Source: Fimbriimonadales bacterium (GTDB taxonomy: Bacteria; Armatimonadota; Fimbriimonadia; Fimbriimonadales; Fimbriimonadaceae). Taken from it: DNA of 16,182 nt. Below, piece by piece: positions 7,406 through 15,132 of this stretch. Position 1 is the stretch's first letter. The number at the start of each line of letters is the position of its first letter. Under the pieces are notes generated by a model, which saw only the letters and a list, made by a program, of their open reading frames with translations, was not told the DNA's origin and ran no database searches. The position numbers and the translations under genes are program-made. The DNA lies in NCBI GenBank assembly GCA_026392145.1, contig JAPLCS010000060.1, positions 3,031 to 19,212 on the forward strand, in the 5' to 3' direction.

Positions 7406-7433
7406 TTCAAAGCGTTCCATTCAAAGCGTTCCA
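7406..7433. repeat. Perfect 14-bp tandem duplication at the upp stop codon
   Basis: TTCAAAGCGTTCCA occurs twice head to tail (7406-7419 and 7420-7433). The right copy contains the last upp codons and its TGA stop; the left copy lies in the gap before the glycosyltransferase end. It looks like a slippage duplication between convergent genes. It does not alter the Upp protein. Confidence 0.95.
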
Positions 7434-8041
7434 TAAAGACGATCGCCAAAATCACCAAGCCCTGGCACAATGTACTTTTTATCATTCAAGCATTCATCTA
7501 CCGAGGCGGTGACAATCGTTACGTCCGGATGTTGATGATTAAGAAACGAAACTCCCTCCGGAGAAGCAATAACACACACCATAATGCAGGACTGAGCCCC
7601 AGCTGCCTTCAATCGTCCAATCGCCTGGGCCGCTGAACCGCCTGTGGCGAGCATCGGATCGAGAACCATTGTCGTCCGACCCTCTAGCTTGGGCAATTTC
7701 ATGTAGTAACTCCTCGCGATAGCTGTGTCCTCATGTCGCTCCAATCCAACGTAACCCACAGCAACATCCGGGAATAAATCCAAAACTGGTTCGAGCATGG
7801 ACAAACCCGCCCGCAAAATCGGAACCGCCGCAATGCCACCATCTAAGGATTCGACCCGAGTAGTGGTCAAAGGAGTTTCTACTTCATGCCGCTTAGTGGG
7901 CAACGACTTTGTCGCTTCAGTCACAAGCAATGTGGTCATTAACCGACTCACGCGCCGAAACTGCTCCGGCATCGTATTCACATCTCGAAGCTGCCCAAGA
8001 TAATGACTTGCAAGAGGATGATGCACTACGGTGACTGACAT
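7421..8041 (-). CDS. upp: Uracil phosphoribosyltransferase
   Basis: Salvages uracil with PRPP to UMP in the cytoplasm. The 206-residue length is standard. The PRPP-binding loop is VLDPMLATGGSA (126-137), the uracil-binding tail is YIVPGLGDFGDRLYGT near the C-terminus, and VPILRAGL (73-80) and the N-terminal HHPLASHYLGQLRD fit the family. The ATG at 8041 has no Shine-Dalgarno, but a perfect TATAAT lies exactly 7 nt upstream, implying its own leaderless promoter although the copper-amine-oxidase-N-like gene lies 51 bp upstream in the same direction. The stop TGA sits in a 14-bp tandem repeat. It is convergent with the glycosyltransferase gene, 23 bp away. Confidence 0.97.
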   Translation of the reverse strand: MSVTVVHHPLASHYLGQLRDVNTMPEQFRRVSRLMTTLLVTEATKSLPTKRHEVETPLTTTRVESLDGGIAAVPILRAGLSMLEPVLDLFPDVAVGYVGLERHEDTAIARSYYMKLPKLEGRTTMVLDPMLATGGSAAQAIGRLKAAGAQSCIMVCVIASPEGVSFLNHQHPDVTIVTASVDECLNDKKYIVPGLGDFGDRLYGTL

Positions 8042-8048
8042 AATTAAG

Positions 8049-8054
8049 ATTATA
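8049..8054 (-). promoter_or_regulatory. Perfect -10 box 7 nt before upp
   Basis: TATAAT on the minus strand, followed by seven nucleotides and the upp ATG, places the expected transcription start on the A of the start codon. No good -35 box is found 16-18 nt upstream. It suggests a leaderless upp transcript separate from the upstream gene. Confidence 0.5.
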
Positions 8055-8092
8055 AGCTCAAAACTGACAAGCGACTGGATTCAAATCAACAC

Positions 8093-8638
8093 TTAGTCTT
8101 CTTCAGTGGTAATCGTAATAGTCTGGTCGACTGCATTAAAGTCAACTTCAGCATCGAGAGCTTCAGCAACAAACCTTAAAGGAACAAAGGTTGTTCCCTT
8201 AATCAGTACAGGAGCCACTTCCATTCGAATTTCCGCTCCATTTCGCTTCGCAACCTTTTCGCCAATCATAAGTTCAAATCGAACATTTTCCTTTTCAGCG
8301 GTTACCTGCTTGTGAATCAAATCGTACTCAACATCAGCCCCAAGCGATTCAAAAAGCGGTCGGAACGGAACCATGGTTCGCCCCATGATTTCCCTCGGTC
8401 CATTTGCACCGAAGACCAATTCCTTTCCATCTACAATCACCTTTATGGTCTTCTTAGCCACGACACCTTTCCCATCAACACCCTTCACGTTCTGACTAGG
8501 TGTTGTGCTTGATTGAGTAGTAGTAGATTGGGTTGTTTCCTGCTTCTGCACATCAGTTTGCTTTACTGGATCCTGAGCCCCATCCTGTAACCCAATCCAT
8601 GATAGAGAAAGACAAACGGTAGCAACGAGCAATTTCAT
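8093..8638 (-). CDS. Exported protein with copper amine oxidase N-terminal-like domain
   Basis: A 181-residue protein with a likely signal peptide (residues 1 to about 20, MKLLVATVCLSLSWIGLQDG), a Gln/Thr/Ser-rich linker (about 24-52), and a domain of the Cu_amine_oxidN1 type (about 62-178). The domain shows its two similar halves: GRTMVPFRPLFESLGADVEY (90-109) and GTTFVPLRFVAEALDAEVDF (149-168), each followed by a short beta-strand segment. This domain is common in exported proteins of Firmicutes and some other phyla and does not itself imply amine oxidase activity; a cell-surface binding or structural role is usual. The oxidase catalytic domain is absent. A TACAAT box sits 7 nt before the ATG. 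It is divergent from the DUF423 gene. Confidence 0.85.
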   Translation of the reverse strand: MKLLVATVCLSLSWIGLQDGAQDPVKQTDVQKQETTQSTTTQSSTTPSQNVKGVDGKGVVAKKTIKVIVDGKELVFGANGPREIMGRTMVPFRPLFESLGADVEYDLIHKQVTAEKENVRFELMIGEKVAKRNGAEIRMEVAPVLIKGTTFVPLRFVAEALDAEVDFNAVDQTITITTEED

Positions 8639-8645
8639 ACACCAA

Positions 8646-8651
8646 ATTGTA
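8646..8651 (-). promoter_or_regulatory. -10-like box 7 nt before the copper-amine-oxidase-N-like gene
   Basis: TACAAT on the minus strand (5/6 to consensus) is followed by seven nucleotides and the ATG at 8638. A weak TGGTCA lies 18 nt upstream as a possible -35. The geometry matches upp, yifB and the glycosyltransferase and predicts a leaderless message. Confidence 0.4.
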
Positions 8652-8677
8652 AATCAAAGCGGTAGCCTTTGACCACA

Positions 8678-9052
8678 ATGTCTGAAAAATTGAGTCGTTC
8701 GGTAGGATTTGCTGCTCTAAGTTGCGCAGTGGCAGTAGCACTGGGAGCCTTTGGCGCCCACGGACTTGCCGATAAAGTCTCACCTAAAGACCTCGATACA
8801 TGGAAGACTGCCGCCCACTACCATCTCATTCACTCCGTGGCTCTCGTAGCTTTATCTTTGATGGACACCGAGAACAAATTAAAAACCGTTCGACTACTCC
8901 TCTGGATCGGGATTGTCATCTTCGCAGGTTCACTCTATACGCTAGTCCTCTCTCAGCAACGGATACTTGGAGCAATCACCCCACTCGGCGGTCTTTCACT
9001 CATTTCCGCATGGGTGTTACTAGGCGTCCAATGCCTAAAATCTAAAAACTAA
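8678..9052 (+). CDS. DUF423 family small membrane protein
   Basis: A 124-residue integral membrane protein with about four hydrophobic segments (roughly 8-28, 48-62, 72-92 and 100-119). The signature GAFGAHGL in the first segment and YHLIHSVALVALSL in the second match the DUF423 family (YwdK/YgdD type), whose function is unknown. Family members are about 120-130 residues, as here. The ATG at 8678 is preferred over an in-frame TTG at 8669, which only adds three residues. There is no clear Shine-Dalgarno, and only a weak TAGCCT 9 nt upstream as a possible -10. The 39-bp gap to the divergent copper-amine-oxidase-N-like gene must hold both promoters. The next gene, pyk, is 86 bp downstream. Confidence 0.88.
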   Translation: MSEKLSRSVGFAALSCAVAVALGAFGAHGLADKVSPKDLDTWKTAAHYHLIHSVALVALSLMDTENKLKTVRLLLWIGIVIFAGSLYTLVLSQQRILGAITPLGGLSLISAWVLLGVQCLKSKN

Positions 9053-9128
9053 TCGCAAACTGTTATTGCTCGCAACACTTATAGTCTTTCGAGTGGTTTA
9101 CTACGTCCATAAGCTATGGCACATATGA

Positions 9129-9133
9129 AAGGA
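9129..9133 (+). promoter_or_regulatory. Shine-Dalgarno deciding the pyk start
   Basis: AAGGA is separated by five nucleotides from ATG 9139 but overlaps ATG 9133, so it supports the shorter start beginning MNRRTKIV. It is one of the few clear ribosome binding sites in the window. Confidence 0.6.
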
Positions 9134-9138
9134 TGCAT

Positions 9139-10545
9139 ATGAATAGAAGAACAAAAATTGTCGTTACCCTAGGGCCCGCCGTCGATTCAAAAGAGAAAAT
9201 CCAAGAGTTAATTACTGCTGGGATGAATGTGGCCCGATTAAACTGCAGCCACGGCGACTGGGAAGCAAAAAGTAAGTACATCCAATGGATTAGAGAACTA
9301 AGTCCAGACTGCGGACCAGTAGCCATTCTTGCTGACCTACAAGGCCCTAAATTCAGGGTGGGCGACCTTCCATCTGGCGGACTAGACCTCGTAGCAGGTC
9401 AACTCATCACAATCGGGAAAGAAGCGCAATTACCAATCTCACAACAAGAAATTCTCGATGAAATGGACCCGGGTGAACGACTTTTGCTTGGTGACGGTGA
9501 AATCGAAATCCGAATTGAATCGAAAGATGGAGAATGGTTCAAGGGAACCGTCATTACCGGTGGCAACCTGAAAAGTCGCAAAGGAGTAACGCTCGTCGGC
9601 CAGGCATTCAAAGTTCCGGCATTAACTCCTAAAGACATCGAAGACCTCCACCAAGCGGTCAATCACAGCGTCGACTTCATCGCTCTCAGCTATGTAAAAA
9701 ATGCCCAAGATATCGAATACCTCAAAGAAGAAATTGCCAAGCTAAACGCAAACGTTAAGATCTGCGCAAAGATTGAAACTCCAGAAGCCATCCAAGACCT
9801 CAACAACATCCTTGAAGAAGTTGATATTGTGATGGTGGCTCGAGGCGACATGGGGCTTCAAATGGAAATTGAAGACGTCCCAAGGCTACAAAAACAAATC
9901 ATCCAACGATCACGCGAACGAGGCATCCCCGTAATCACGGCAACTCAAATGCTGGAAAGCATGATGGTCAATCCTCGCCCCACCCGAGCTGAAGTTTCTG
10001 ACGTATTCAACGCAATCCTTGACGGAACCGACGCCGTAATGCTCTCAGGCGAAACAGCGGCAGGTCAATATCCCATCGAATGTGTACGGGTCATGTCTCG
10101 AATCGCCCTCGAAGCTGAATATGAACTTGGCGAATCAATTTTCATTCGAGAAACTCAGCACGAACCAGAAGAACACACCGAAGCGATGGCACTAGCTGTA
10201 GCGACGCTCGAAAGACAGTTAGCACCTGCGGCAGTAGTCACTTCTTCAACAAGCGGTCAAACACCGCGCCTAGTAAGCAAGTTCAGACCCAAAGCAAACA
10301 TCCTATGCACCAGTTTCAAGCCAGAGACAGTGGCGTACATGGCAGTCGTATGGGGCGTCGAAGCCGTACTCACACCACTCCCACCCAGAGACGCTGATCT
10401 TTTTGAAGAAGTCACGAATACATTCGTTGAGAAAAATCGTCTTAAAGGCGGTGATTTGGTGATTCTCACATCAGGAGTACCTGCCGGAGTTGCAGGCAAC
10501 ACCAACCTCATTCTCACTCAGGTGGTTAAACAACGTGGCAGCTAG
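9139..10545 (+). CDS. pyk: Pyruvate kinase
   Basis: Converts phosphoenolpyruvate and ADP to pyruvate and ATP, the last step of glycolysis. At 468 residues it is a standard bacterial enzyme without the extra C-terminal PEP-synthase-like domain. Motifs in order: RTKIVVTLGPA, MNVARLNCSHG (Cys where Phe is common), DLQGPKFRVG, the B domain, ALSYVKNAQDI, KICAKIETPEAI with the active-site lysine, VARGDMGLQME and ITATQMLESM, then GTDAVMLSGETAAG and a C-terminal regulatory domain. Start choice: an in-frame ATG at 9133 adds two residues, but AAGGA at 9129-9133 is correctly spaced for ATG 9139. A possible -10 TATAGT lies at 9080-9085 without a good -35. The 3' end overlaps the start of the FtsB-like gene. 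Confidence 0.96.
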   Translation: MNRRTKIVVTLGPAVDSKEKIQELITAGMNVARLNCSHGDWEAKSKYIQWIRELSPDCGPVAILADLQGPKFRVGDLPSGGLDLVAGQLITIGKEAQLPISQQEILDEMDPGERLLLGDGEIEIRIESKDGEWFKGTVITGGNLKSRKGVTLVGQAFKVPALTPKDIEDLHQAVNHSVDFIALSYVKNAQDIEYLKEEIAKLNANVKICAKIETPEAIQDLNNILEEVDIVMVARGDMGLQMEIEDVPRLQKQIIQRSRERGIPVITATQMLESMMVNPRPTRAEVSDVFNAILDGTDAVMLSGETAAGQYPIECVRVMSRIALEAEYELGESIFIRETQHEPEEHTEAMALAVATLERQLAPAAVVTSSTSGQTPRLVSKFRPKANILCTSFKPETVAYMAVVWGVEAVLTPLPPRDADLFEEVTNTFVEKNRLKGGDLVILTSGVPAGVAGNTNLILTQVVKQRGS

Positions 10546-10801
10546 GCGGAAGAAGAAGCAACCAATTATCATTGTCAGCGCACTCTTAGGAATCGTCGCT
10601 GGGATAGCCGCTGCCAAAGGTCCCTGGCGCGTGTGGTTCCAACAAACTCAAGAACTTAAAAAGGCAGAAACTCAGCTTTCAAGTCTTCAAAAGTATGAGG
10701 AGTCTCGCAAAGCAGATAACAACCTCGATAACCCCATACGGCGAGAGGAAGAGGCCCGAAAGCGAGGATTTGTACCCCCCGGCGAACAACCCATCAAGTA
10801 A
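10535..10801 (+). CDS. FtsB/DivIC-like septum formation initiator (small, membrane-anchored coiled coil)
   Basis: An 88-residue protein with a basic N-terminus (AARRKKKQP), one membrane segment (about 10-27), a short coiled coil (about 36-60) and the tail NPIRREEEARKRGFVPPGE (about 66-84). A membrane anchor, coiled coil and terminal ARxxxG(F/Y)VxPGE-like motif is the FtsB/DivIC pattern, proteins that link early and late divisome components. The GTG start at 10535 overlaps the last 11 bp of pyk and follows AGGTGG (10520-10525), 9 nt before it. The frame also opens at TTG 10490, but that would extend deep into pyk with no better ribosome site. The assignment rests on architecture and the tail motif, so it is moderate. 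The next gene starts nine bases downstream. Confidence 0.65.
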   Translation: MAARRKKKQPIIIVSALLGIVAGIAAAKGPWRVWFQQTQELKKAETQLSSLQKYEESRKADNNLDNPIRREEEARKRGFVPPGEQPIK

Positions 10802-10810
10802 CCAATAGCC

Positions 10811-11395
10811 ATGCTATCACCACTGTTGTTACTCTCCATCGAGTTAAAGCTTGATCAAAAGTTCGTCTATGAAACCGAATGGACACCAGCAGCAACACAG
10901 GTAGCAACTGTGACAAACGGTTCCAAATCTGAAAAAGTCGAACCCATCAAACTACTTTGGGAGTTAAAAGTAATCGGAGAAGATAAGCAAAAATTCACCA
11001 TCTCGCTCAAGCAAGGTGAAGCCCAACCCGTAACTTGGCAACTTAATCGAAACAACAGCATTGCAACTCGGCCACCCACATCTCCAGGAATTCCCACAAA
11101 AATTTGGCGAATCATCGAGGGTCTCCTTCCCTCAAAGCCCAACGAAGCATTCAGAAACAAATCGTGGCTCGTTGATTATTTCGAAGGAACCGACTCCGAG
11201 GGCAGCGCCGCCATGCAGGTCACCTTTAAGAAGCCAAAAACTATCTTCAGCTACCGAGAAGGATCAGGAGCGCATGCAATCGGAGAATGTATCCAAAGCT
11301 ATCAATTCCCTCTTCCTTCGCACCTAAAAATCCAATTCATCGGCGGAACCACCTTTGTTCTTAACCGACAACAAGAAAAGAAGAAGGACAAATAG
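10811..11395 (+). CDS. Hypothetical protein, possibly exported
   Basis: I do not recognise this 194-residue protein. The N-terminus MLSPLLLLSIEL is short and hydrophobic without a basic residue, so secretion is possible but uncertain. The rest looks like alternating beta-strands (KFVYETEW, KLLWELKVIGEDKQKFTISL, TTFVLNR) with a Trp/Pro-rich centre (IPTKIWRIIEGLLPSKP) and a Lys-rich C-terminal tail. It may be a small beta-barrel or beta-sandwich protein. It begins nine bases after the FtsB-like gene and ends 15 bases before yifB, so it is probably cotranscribed with its upstream neighbour. No Shine-Dalgarno is evident before the ATG. Confidence 0.72.
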   Translation: MLSPLLLLSIELKLDQKFVYETEWTPAATQVATVTNGSKSEKVEPIKLLWELKVIGEDKQKFTISLKQGEAQPVTWQLNRNNSIATRPPTSPGIPTKIWRIIEGLLPSKPNEAFRNKSWLVDYFEGTDSEGSAAMQVTFKKPKTIFSYREGSGAHAIGECIQSYQFPLPSHLKIQFIGGTTFVLNRQQEKKKDK

Positions 11396-11397
11396 GA

Positions 11398-11403
11398 TAT
11401 ATT
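11398..11403 (+). promoter_or_regulatory. -10-like box 7 nt before yifB
   Basis: TATATT (5/6 to consensus) is followed by seven nucleotides and ATG 11411. No -35 box is found at 16-18 nt upstream. The spacing equals that before upp, the copper-amine-oxidase-N-like gene and the glycosyltransferase, suggesting leaderless yifB mRNA. Confidence 0.4.
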
Positions 11404-11410
11404 TTCCGAG

Positions 11411-12928
11411 ATGATTGCTAAAGCGAATTCTGCCACCCTCAGCGGAATTGAGGCGTTACCAATCGTGGTCGAAGTTGACCTCCAACCAATAACCGACAGA
11501 ATGTTTGTCCTTGTTGGGCTTCCTGACCAAGCAGTAGCCGAGAGCAGAGAACGAGTGCGCTCCGCCATCAAAAACTCGGGCTTGGATTTCCCTCGCAAAA
11601 CCGTCATGTGCAATCTCGCACCTGGCGATATCCGTAAGCAAGGCCCATGGTTAGACCTTCCCATTGCCTGCGCAATCCTCGCCGCCAATGAATCCATTCC
11701 CATTGAGTCCCTTCACGAAACCATGATTCTCGGAGAGTTGGGGCTAGACGGCATCCTCCGTCCCATTGATGGAGCCGTGAGCGTTGCACTCATGGCACTT
11801 GAGAAAGGATTCAAGCGTCTTATCCTCCCTAAGGTCAACGCCCTAGAAGCCGCAGTAGCGGTTGGAGTCGATGTGTACGGAGTAACAAACCTTATTGAAG
11901 CGGTTGAACTGCTCAACGGTTCTACCCTTTTCGATCCCGTCAAGTTTGACGACTCTCCTGATGCACGACTCCCCGACTATCAGATTGACTTTGCCGATGT
12001 CAAAGGTCAAAAACACGCTATCCGAGCACTCGAAATTGCTGCAGCTGGTGGACACAATGTTCTGATGGTCGGTCCACCAGGCTCCGGCAAAACCATGCTC
12101 GCGAGAAGAATGCCCACCATCCTTCCTCTCTTAACCCTTGAAGAAAGCATTGCCGTTACACGCATCCACTCATCAACCGGTCAAAAGGCAAGTAAAGAAG
12201 GACTTGTATGGGAACGCCCCTTCCGCTCGCCGCACCACTCAGCCTCACACGCCGCGATTGTTGGCGGAGGCAAGAACCCCAAGCCAGGCGAAATTTCGAT
12301 GGCGCATTTCGGTTGCCTTTTTATGGACGAAATGCCAGAGTTCGATCGAACAGTGCTCGAAGCGCTTCGCCAACCGTTGGAGGATGGAGTCGTAACCGTC
12401 GCAAGAGTGCAAAATACCGTGACCTTTCCCGCTGAATGTATCCTTATCGGCGCCATGAACCCATGTCCGTGCGGGTTCCGAGGGCTCCCAGAGCAAAAAT
12501 GCGTCTCTTCTCCATCCAGTTGTATTCGCTATGCAGGCAAAATCAGCGGTCCACTGATGGACAGAATTGATATCCACATCCAAGTCCCACGACTCAAAAC
12601 TGATGACCTCATGGATAAAGCACCTGGTGAACCAAGTTCGGCCATCAGAGATCGTGTGATCAAAGCCAGAGAACTCCAATCACAACGTCTTGGCGGTGCG
12701 AGAATCAACGCGAAAATGAGTCCAAAGGAAATTCGAGAGATGATTTCCCTCTCACCAGAAAGTGATCAATTCATGCGCCAAGTGTCCGCAAAACTAAATA
12801 TTTCCGGTCGAGTATTCGATCGCATCCTGCGTGTAGGAAGAACCATCGCCGACCTCGCCCAGTGCCCCGAAGTTCAAAAGAACCACCTCGCAGAGGCGGT
12901 TCAATACCGAGACGTTTCTATCAGCTAG
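11411..12928 (+). CDS. yifB: YifB/ComM-family Mg-chelatase-like AAA+ ATPase
   Basis: A 505-residue protein of normal family length. The N-terminal Lon-protease-like/ChlI domain (about 1-170, including VGLPDQAVAESRERVRSAI) is followed by a AAA+ core with Walker A GPPGSGKT (221-228) and Walker B LFMDE (303-307), a cysteine cluster starting CPCGF (352-356) with further Cys in KCVSSPSSC, and a C-terminal helical domain ending RTIADLAQCPEVQKNHLAEA. In naturally transformable bacteria the homologue ComM is a hexameric branch-migration helicase that helps integrate DNA; in others the role is unclear. No competence gene is beside it here. It is not a chlorophyll-synthesis chelatase. There is a TATATT box 7 nt before the ATG. 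Confidence 0.94.
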   Translation: MIAKANSATLSGIEALPIVVEVDLQPITDRMFVLVGLPDQAVAESRERVRSAIKNSGLDFPRKTVMCNLAPGDIRKQGPWLDLPIACAILAANESIPIESLHETMILGELGLDGILRPIDGAVSVALMALEKGFKRLILPKVNALEAAVAVGVDVYGVTNLIEAVELLNGSTLFDPVKFDDSPDARLPDYQIDFADVKGQKHAIRALEIAAAGGHNVLMVGPPGSGKTMLARRMPTILPLLTLEESIAVTRIHSSTGQKASKEGLVWERPFRSPHHSASHAAIVGGGKNPKPGEISMAHFGCLFMDEMPEFDRTVLEALRQPLEDGVVTVARVQNTVTFPAECILIGAMNPCPCGFRGLPEQKCVSSPSSCIRYAGKISGPLMDRIDIHIQVPRLKTDDLMDKAPGEPSSAIRDRVIKARELQSQRLGGARINAKMSPKEIREMISLSPESDQFMRQVSAKLNISGRVFDRILRVGRTIADLAQCPEVQKNHLAEAVQYRDVSIS

Positions 12929-12933
12929 CCTTT

Positions 12934-12958
12934 ACTCCTAAGGTCAGCCTCAAGGAGT
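12934..12958. terminator. Weak hairpin between convergent yifB and the S9 peptidase
   Basis: ACTCCT (12934-12939) and AGGAGT (12953-12958) form a six-pair stem; a second AGG/CCT pairing inside leaves a four-base loop. It lies in the 21-bp gap between convergent genes and covers the S9 peptidase stop. Neither side has a T-tract, so intrinsic termination is doubtful; it might act as a bidirectional pause or 3'-end-stabilising stem. Confidence 0.3.
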
Positions 12959-15132
12959 CGAAAGTTTCTGGTACAAGTACCTCAACACCGATGCCATCAC
13001 ATGAGGACGAGAGGTTTCTTTACCAATGCTATGATCATCTCGCGGGTATGCGAGCGTATCAAAATAAACTCCCGCATCGATCATTCTCTGCATCAATCGA
13101 GCAGTATCTTGGTACAACACGTTGTCATCCAGCATCCCATGAACGAGCAATAAGTTATCTTTCAAACCGCCTGCGTAGCTAATCGGCGAACACTTGTCAA
13201 ACCACTCTTTATCAGTCCCAACCAGTCCCAACCGTCGTCGTGTGTACCATTCGTTGTACGACTTCCAGTCCGTAACACTCGCAACCGCCACTCCAGCGTA
13301 AAATTCACCCGGCTTAGTGAGCAAACTCATACAAGTCAAAAATCCGCCATAAGACCATCCCCAAATGCCGACGCGATCGCCTCGAACAAACGGCTGGGAA
13401 GCTAGAAACTTCTTGGCAGCAACTGCCTCATCGACATCAATAATTCCCATCTGGCGATAGTAACCGCTGTTGAAATCTCCACCTTGTCCCCAAGATGATC
13501 GGAAATCAACACTCAGAACCACCATATCAAGATTCATGGCAGCATAATGCTCCATTCCGCCTGCCCAGGCAGCCTTTCCAGAGTCTGCATACACATTCGA
13601 AATTAAGGCAGGATGCTTCTTAGTCATATCCAAACCAGGCTTGGTGTACATCAAACCATAGATGGTCGATCCATCTGGCCCTGAGAAAGAAATGGGCTTC
13701 ACGTCCGCCATTTTTAGCTTGCTGAACTCAGCGGTCTGCGAAACAGTCATTCGCTTCATTTCCGGCAAGACAGCGTAAAGTTCAGAATTAATCGTACGGT
13801 CGCTTGCCAACGTGGCAATGCTCTTTCAATCCTCACTTACAAAAGGGAGCTCCGACCAGTTAAATGCTTCCAGCCGAATAACCGTTCTTCATCACCACAT
13901 GAGTCTCTTTTTCACCATTGGGTCCAATCACCACAATCTCTGTGGTTAAAGGCAATATTGTCCGACTTCTTCGGTCGCATCCAAGCGCCAAGGTCATGAA
14001 ATTCCTGATAAATAGGCTTGATATCCTTTCCATCGACGTTCATGCTAAACAAACTGCGATTAATAAAATTGCCACCTTTAACGTCGGTCCCAAACAGAAT
14101 TCGCTTTGAGTCACGTGTCCAAGCTATTTCTCTCCAGTCGTTTAACGTATTTTTTGGAGCCTTTTCCTTGTACACATCCTGTTTGGTCACTTTTTCAGGA
14201 TTAACAACCGAAATCGTGTACTCCATAAAGTCATCTTTGAACCAACTAAACGCCAACTTACTCCCATCCGGAGACCACTTGAATCCAATCATCCAGTGAT
14301 AACGAGGAACATCGGGAACAAACTTCACCACTCCACCGTCGGTCGAAACAATACCGATTTGGTTATCATTCGAAAGTTCTCCGTTCCACGTTCGCTGAAT
14401 CGGCACGACCGTAGCTCGGTCCTTGCTAAAGTCCATCATCACATGGCTTCCAACCTTGGAAGAATCCCCCCAAACTACTCCGAGCCACTTACCATCGGGT
14501 GAAAACTCGTACGACTCGATAGAAGTATTTGGCTTGCTTAAAAAGGTGAGCTGCTTAATGCGTCCCGTCTTACGGTCCATTTTGAAAACATTCACACCAT
14601 CGGTGTAACTAAAAAACTTTCCATCCTCAGAATATCGAACCCCAATGACTCGAGAAGAACCATCAACCAGAGGTCTTAAATCAGTGCCATCAGCATCCAC
14701 CAGCCAAGTCCTTCCCTTATAAGAGAACATGAGTTCCTTGCTGTCAGGCGACCACTGAGCTCCAGATATCCCCGCATCGTAAAGTTCAGCTTCCTTCTTG
14801 TCATCCTCTTTTCGAGAGTCATCCTGCCGAGGAAGGTCTTTTATGGTGCTTGCCTCAACTATCCGCTTTGGCTTTCCATTTGGAAAATCAACTACATACA
14901 GATCTAGCTTTCGAATTCCAGTTGTATTCCAGCCAAAAGCCACCTTGTGACCATCAGGCGCCATGGACGGTGCCGACGGTGAACGCCCCTGAATTAACGG
15001 ATACTGGTACATTCGTTCCACGGTGAGATCCGCTTTAGGTAAGCCCTGTGCAACTGCACCACTGCTTAATCCAAAGCTGGCTAGCACGAGGCTTACACCA
15101 AGTATCAAACGACTATTCATCAAAGATTTCAT
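12950..15132 (-). pseudogene. S9 (prolyl oligopeptidase / DPP IV-like) peptidase, broken by two frameshifts and a nonsense codon
   Basis: The ancestral product was a secreted serine peptidase. Residues 1-28 are a signal peptide ending AVA-Q. Then comes a beta-propeller with repeats such as FSPDGKWLGVVWG and WSPDGSKLAFSW, and a C-terminal alpha/beta-hydrolase domain with the nucleophile in GWSYGGF, Asp in GMLDDNV and His in DDHSIG. The first frame stops at 13912. Sense continues in a second frame from about 13950 (TTEIVVIGPNGEKETHVVMK), stops at a TAA near 13861, resumes in a third frame (WSELPFVSED), meets TGA at 13826-13828 and runs on as KSIATLASDRTINSELY to the end. Removing one base at each frameshift gives exactly 727 codons. 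The active site is intact, so the lesions are recent or sequencing errors. The ATG overlaps the transketolase stop. Confidence 0.85.

Noticed and set aside
7393..7406. GCTAG direct repeat near the glycosyltransferase stop as an attachment site or terminator
   Set aside because: Only five bases, no stem of useful length, no T-tract and no integrase or element nearby.
9053..9138. Riboswitch or terminator before pyk
   Set aside because: No stem-loop with a T-tract and no recognisable aptamer core in 86 bp; only a lone TATAGT box.
13213..13232. Two tandem copies of CAGTCCCAAC in the S9 peptidase gene
   Set aside because: A recent 10-bp duplication would break the frame, but the frame is open and reads RRRLGLVGTDKEW; probably chance similarity.
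13826..13828. TGA read as tryptophan (alternative genetic code)
   Set aside because: TGA ends upp, tkt and the lipoprotein gene at the expected places, so it is a normal stop here.
13859..13950. Programmed ribosomal frameshifting to express the S9 peptidase
   Set aside because: It would need two separate +1 shifts and readthrough of a TGA; decay or sequencing error is simpler.
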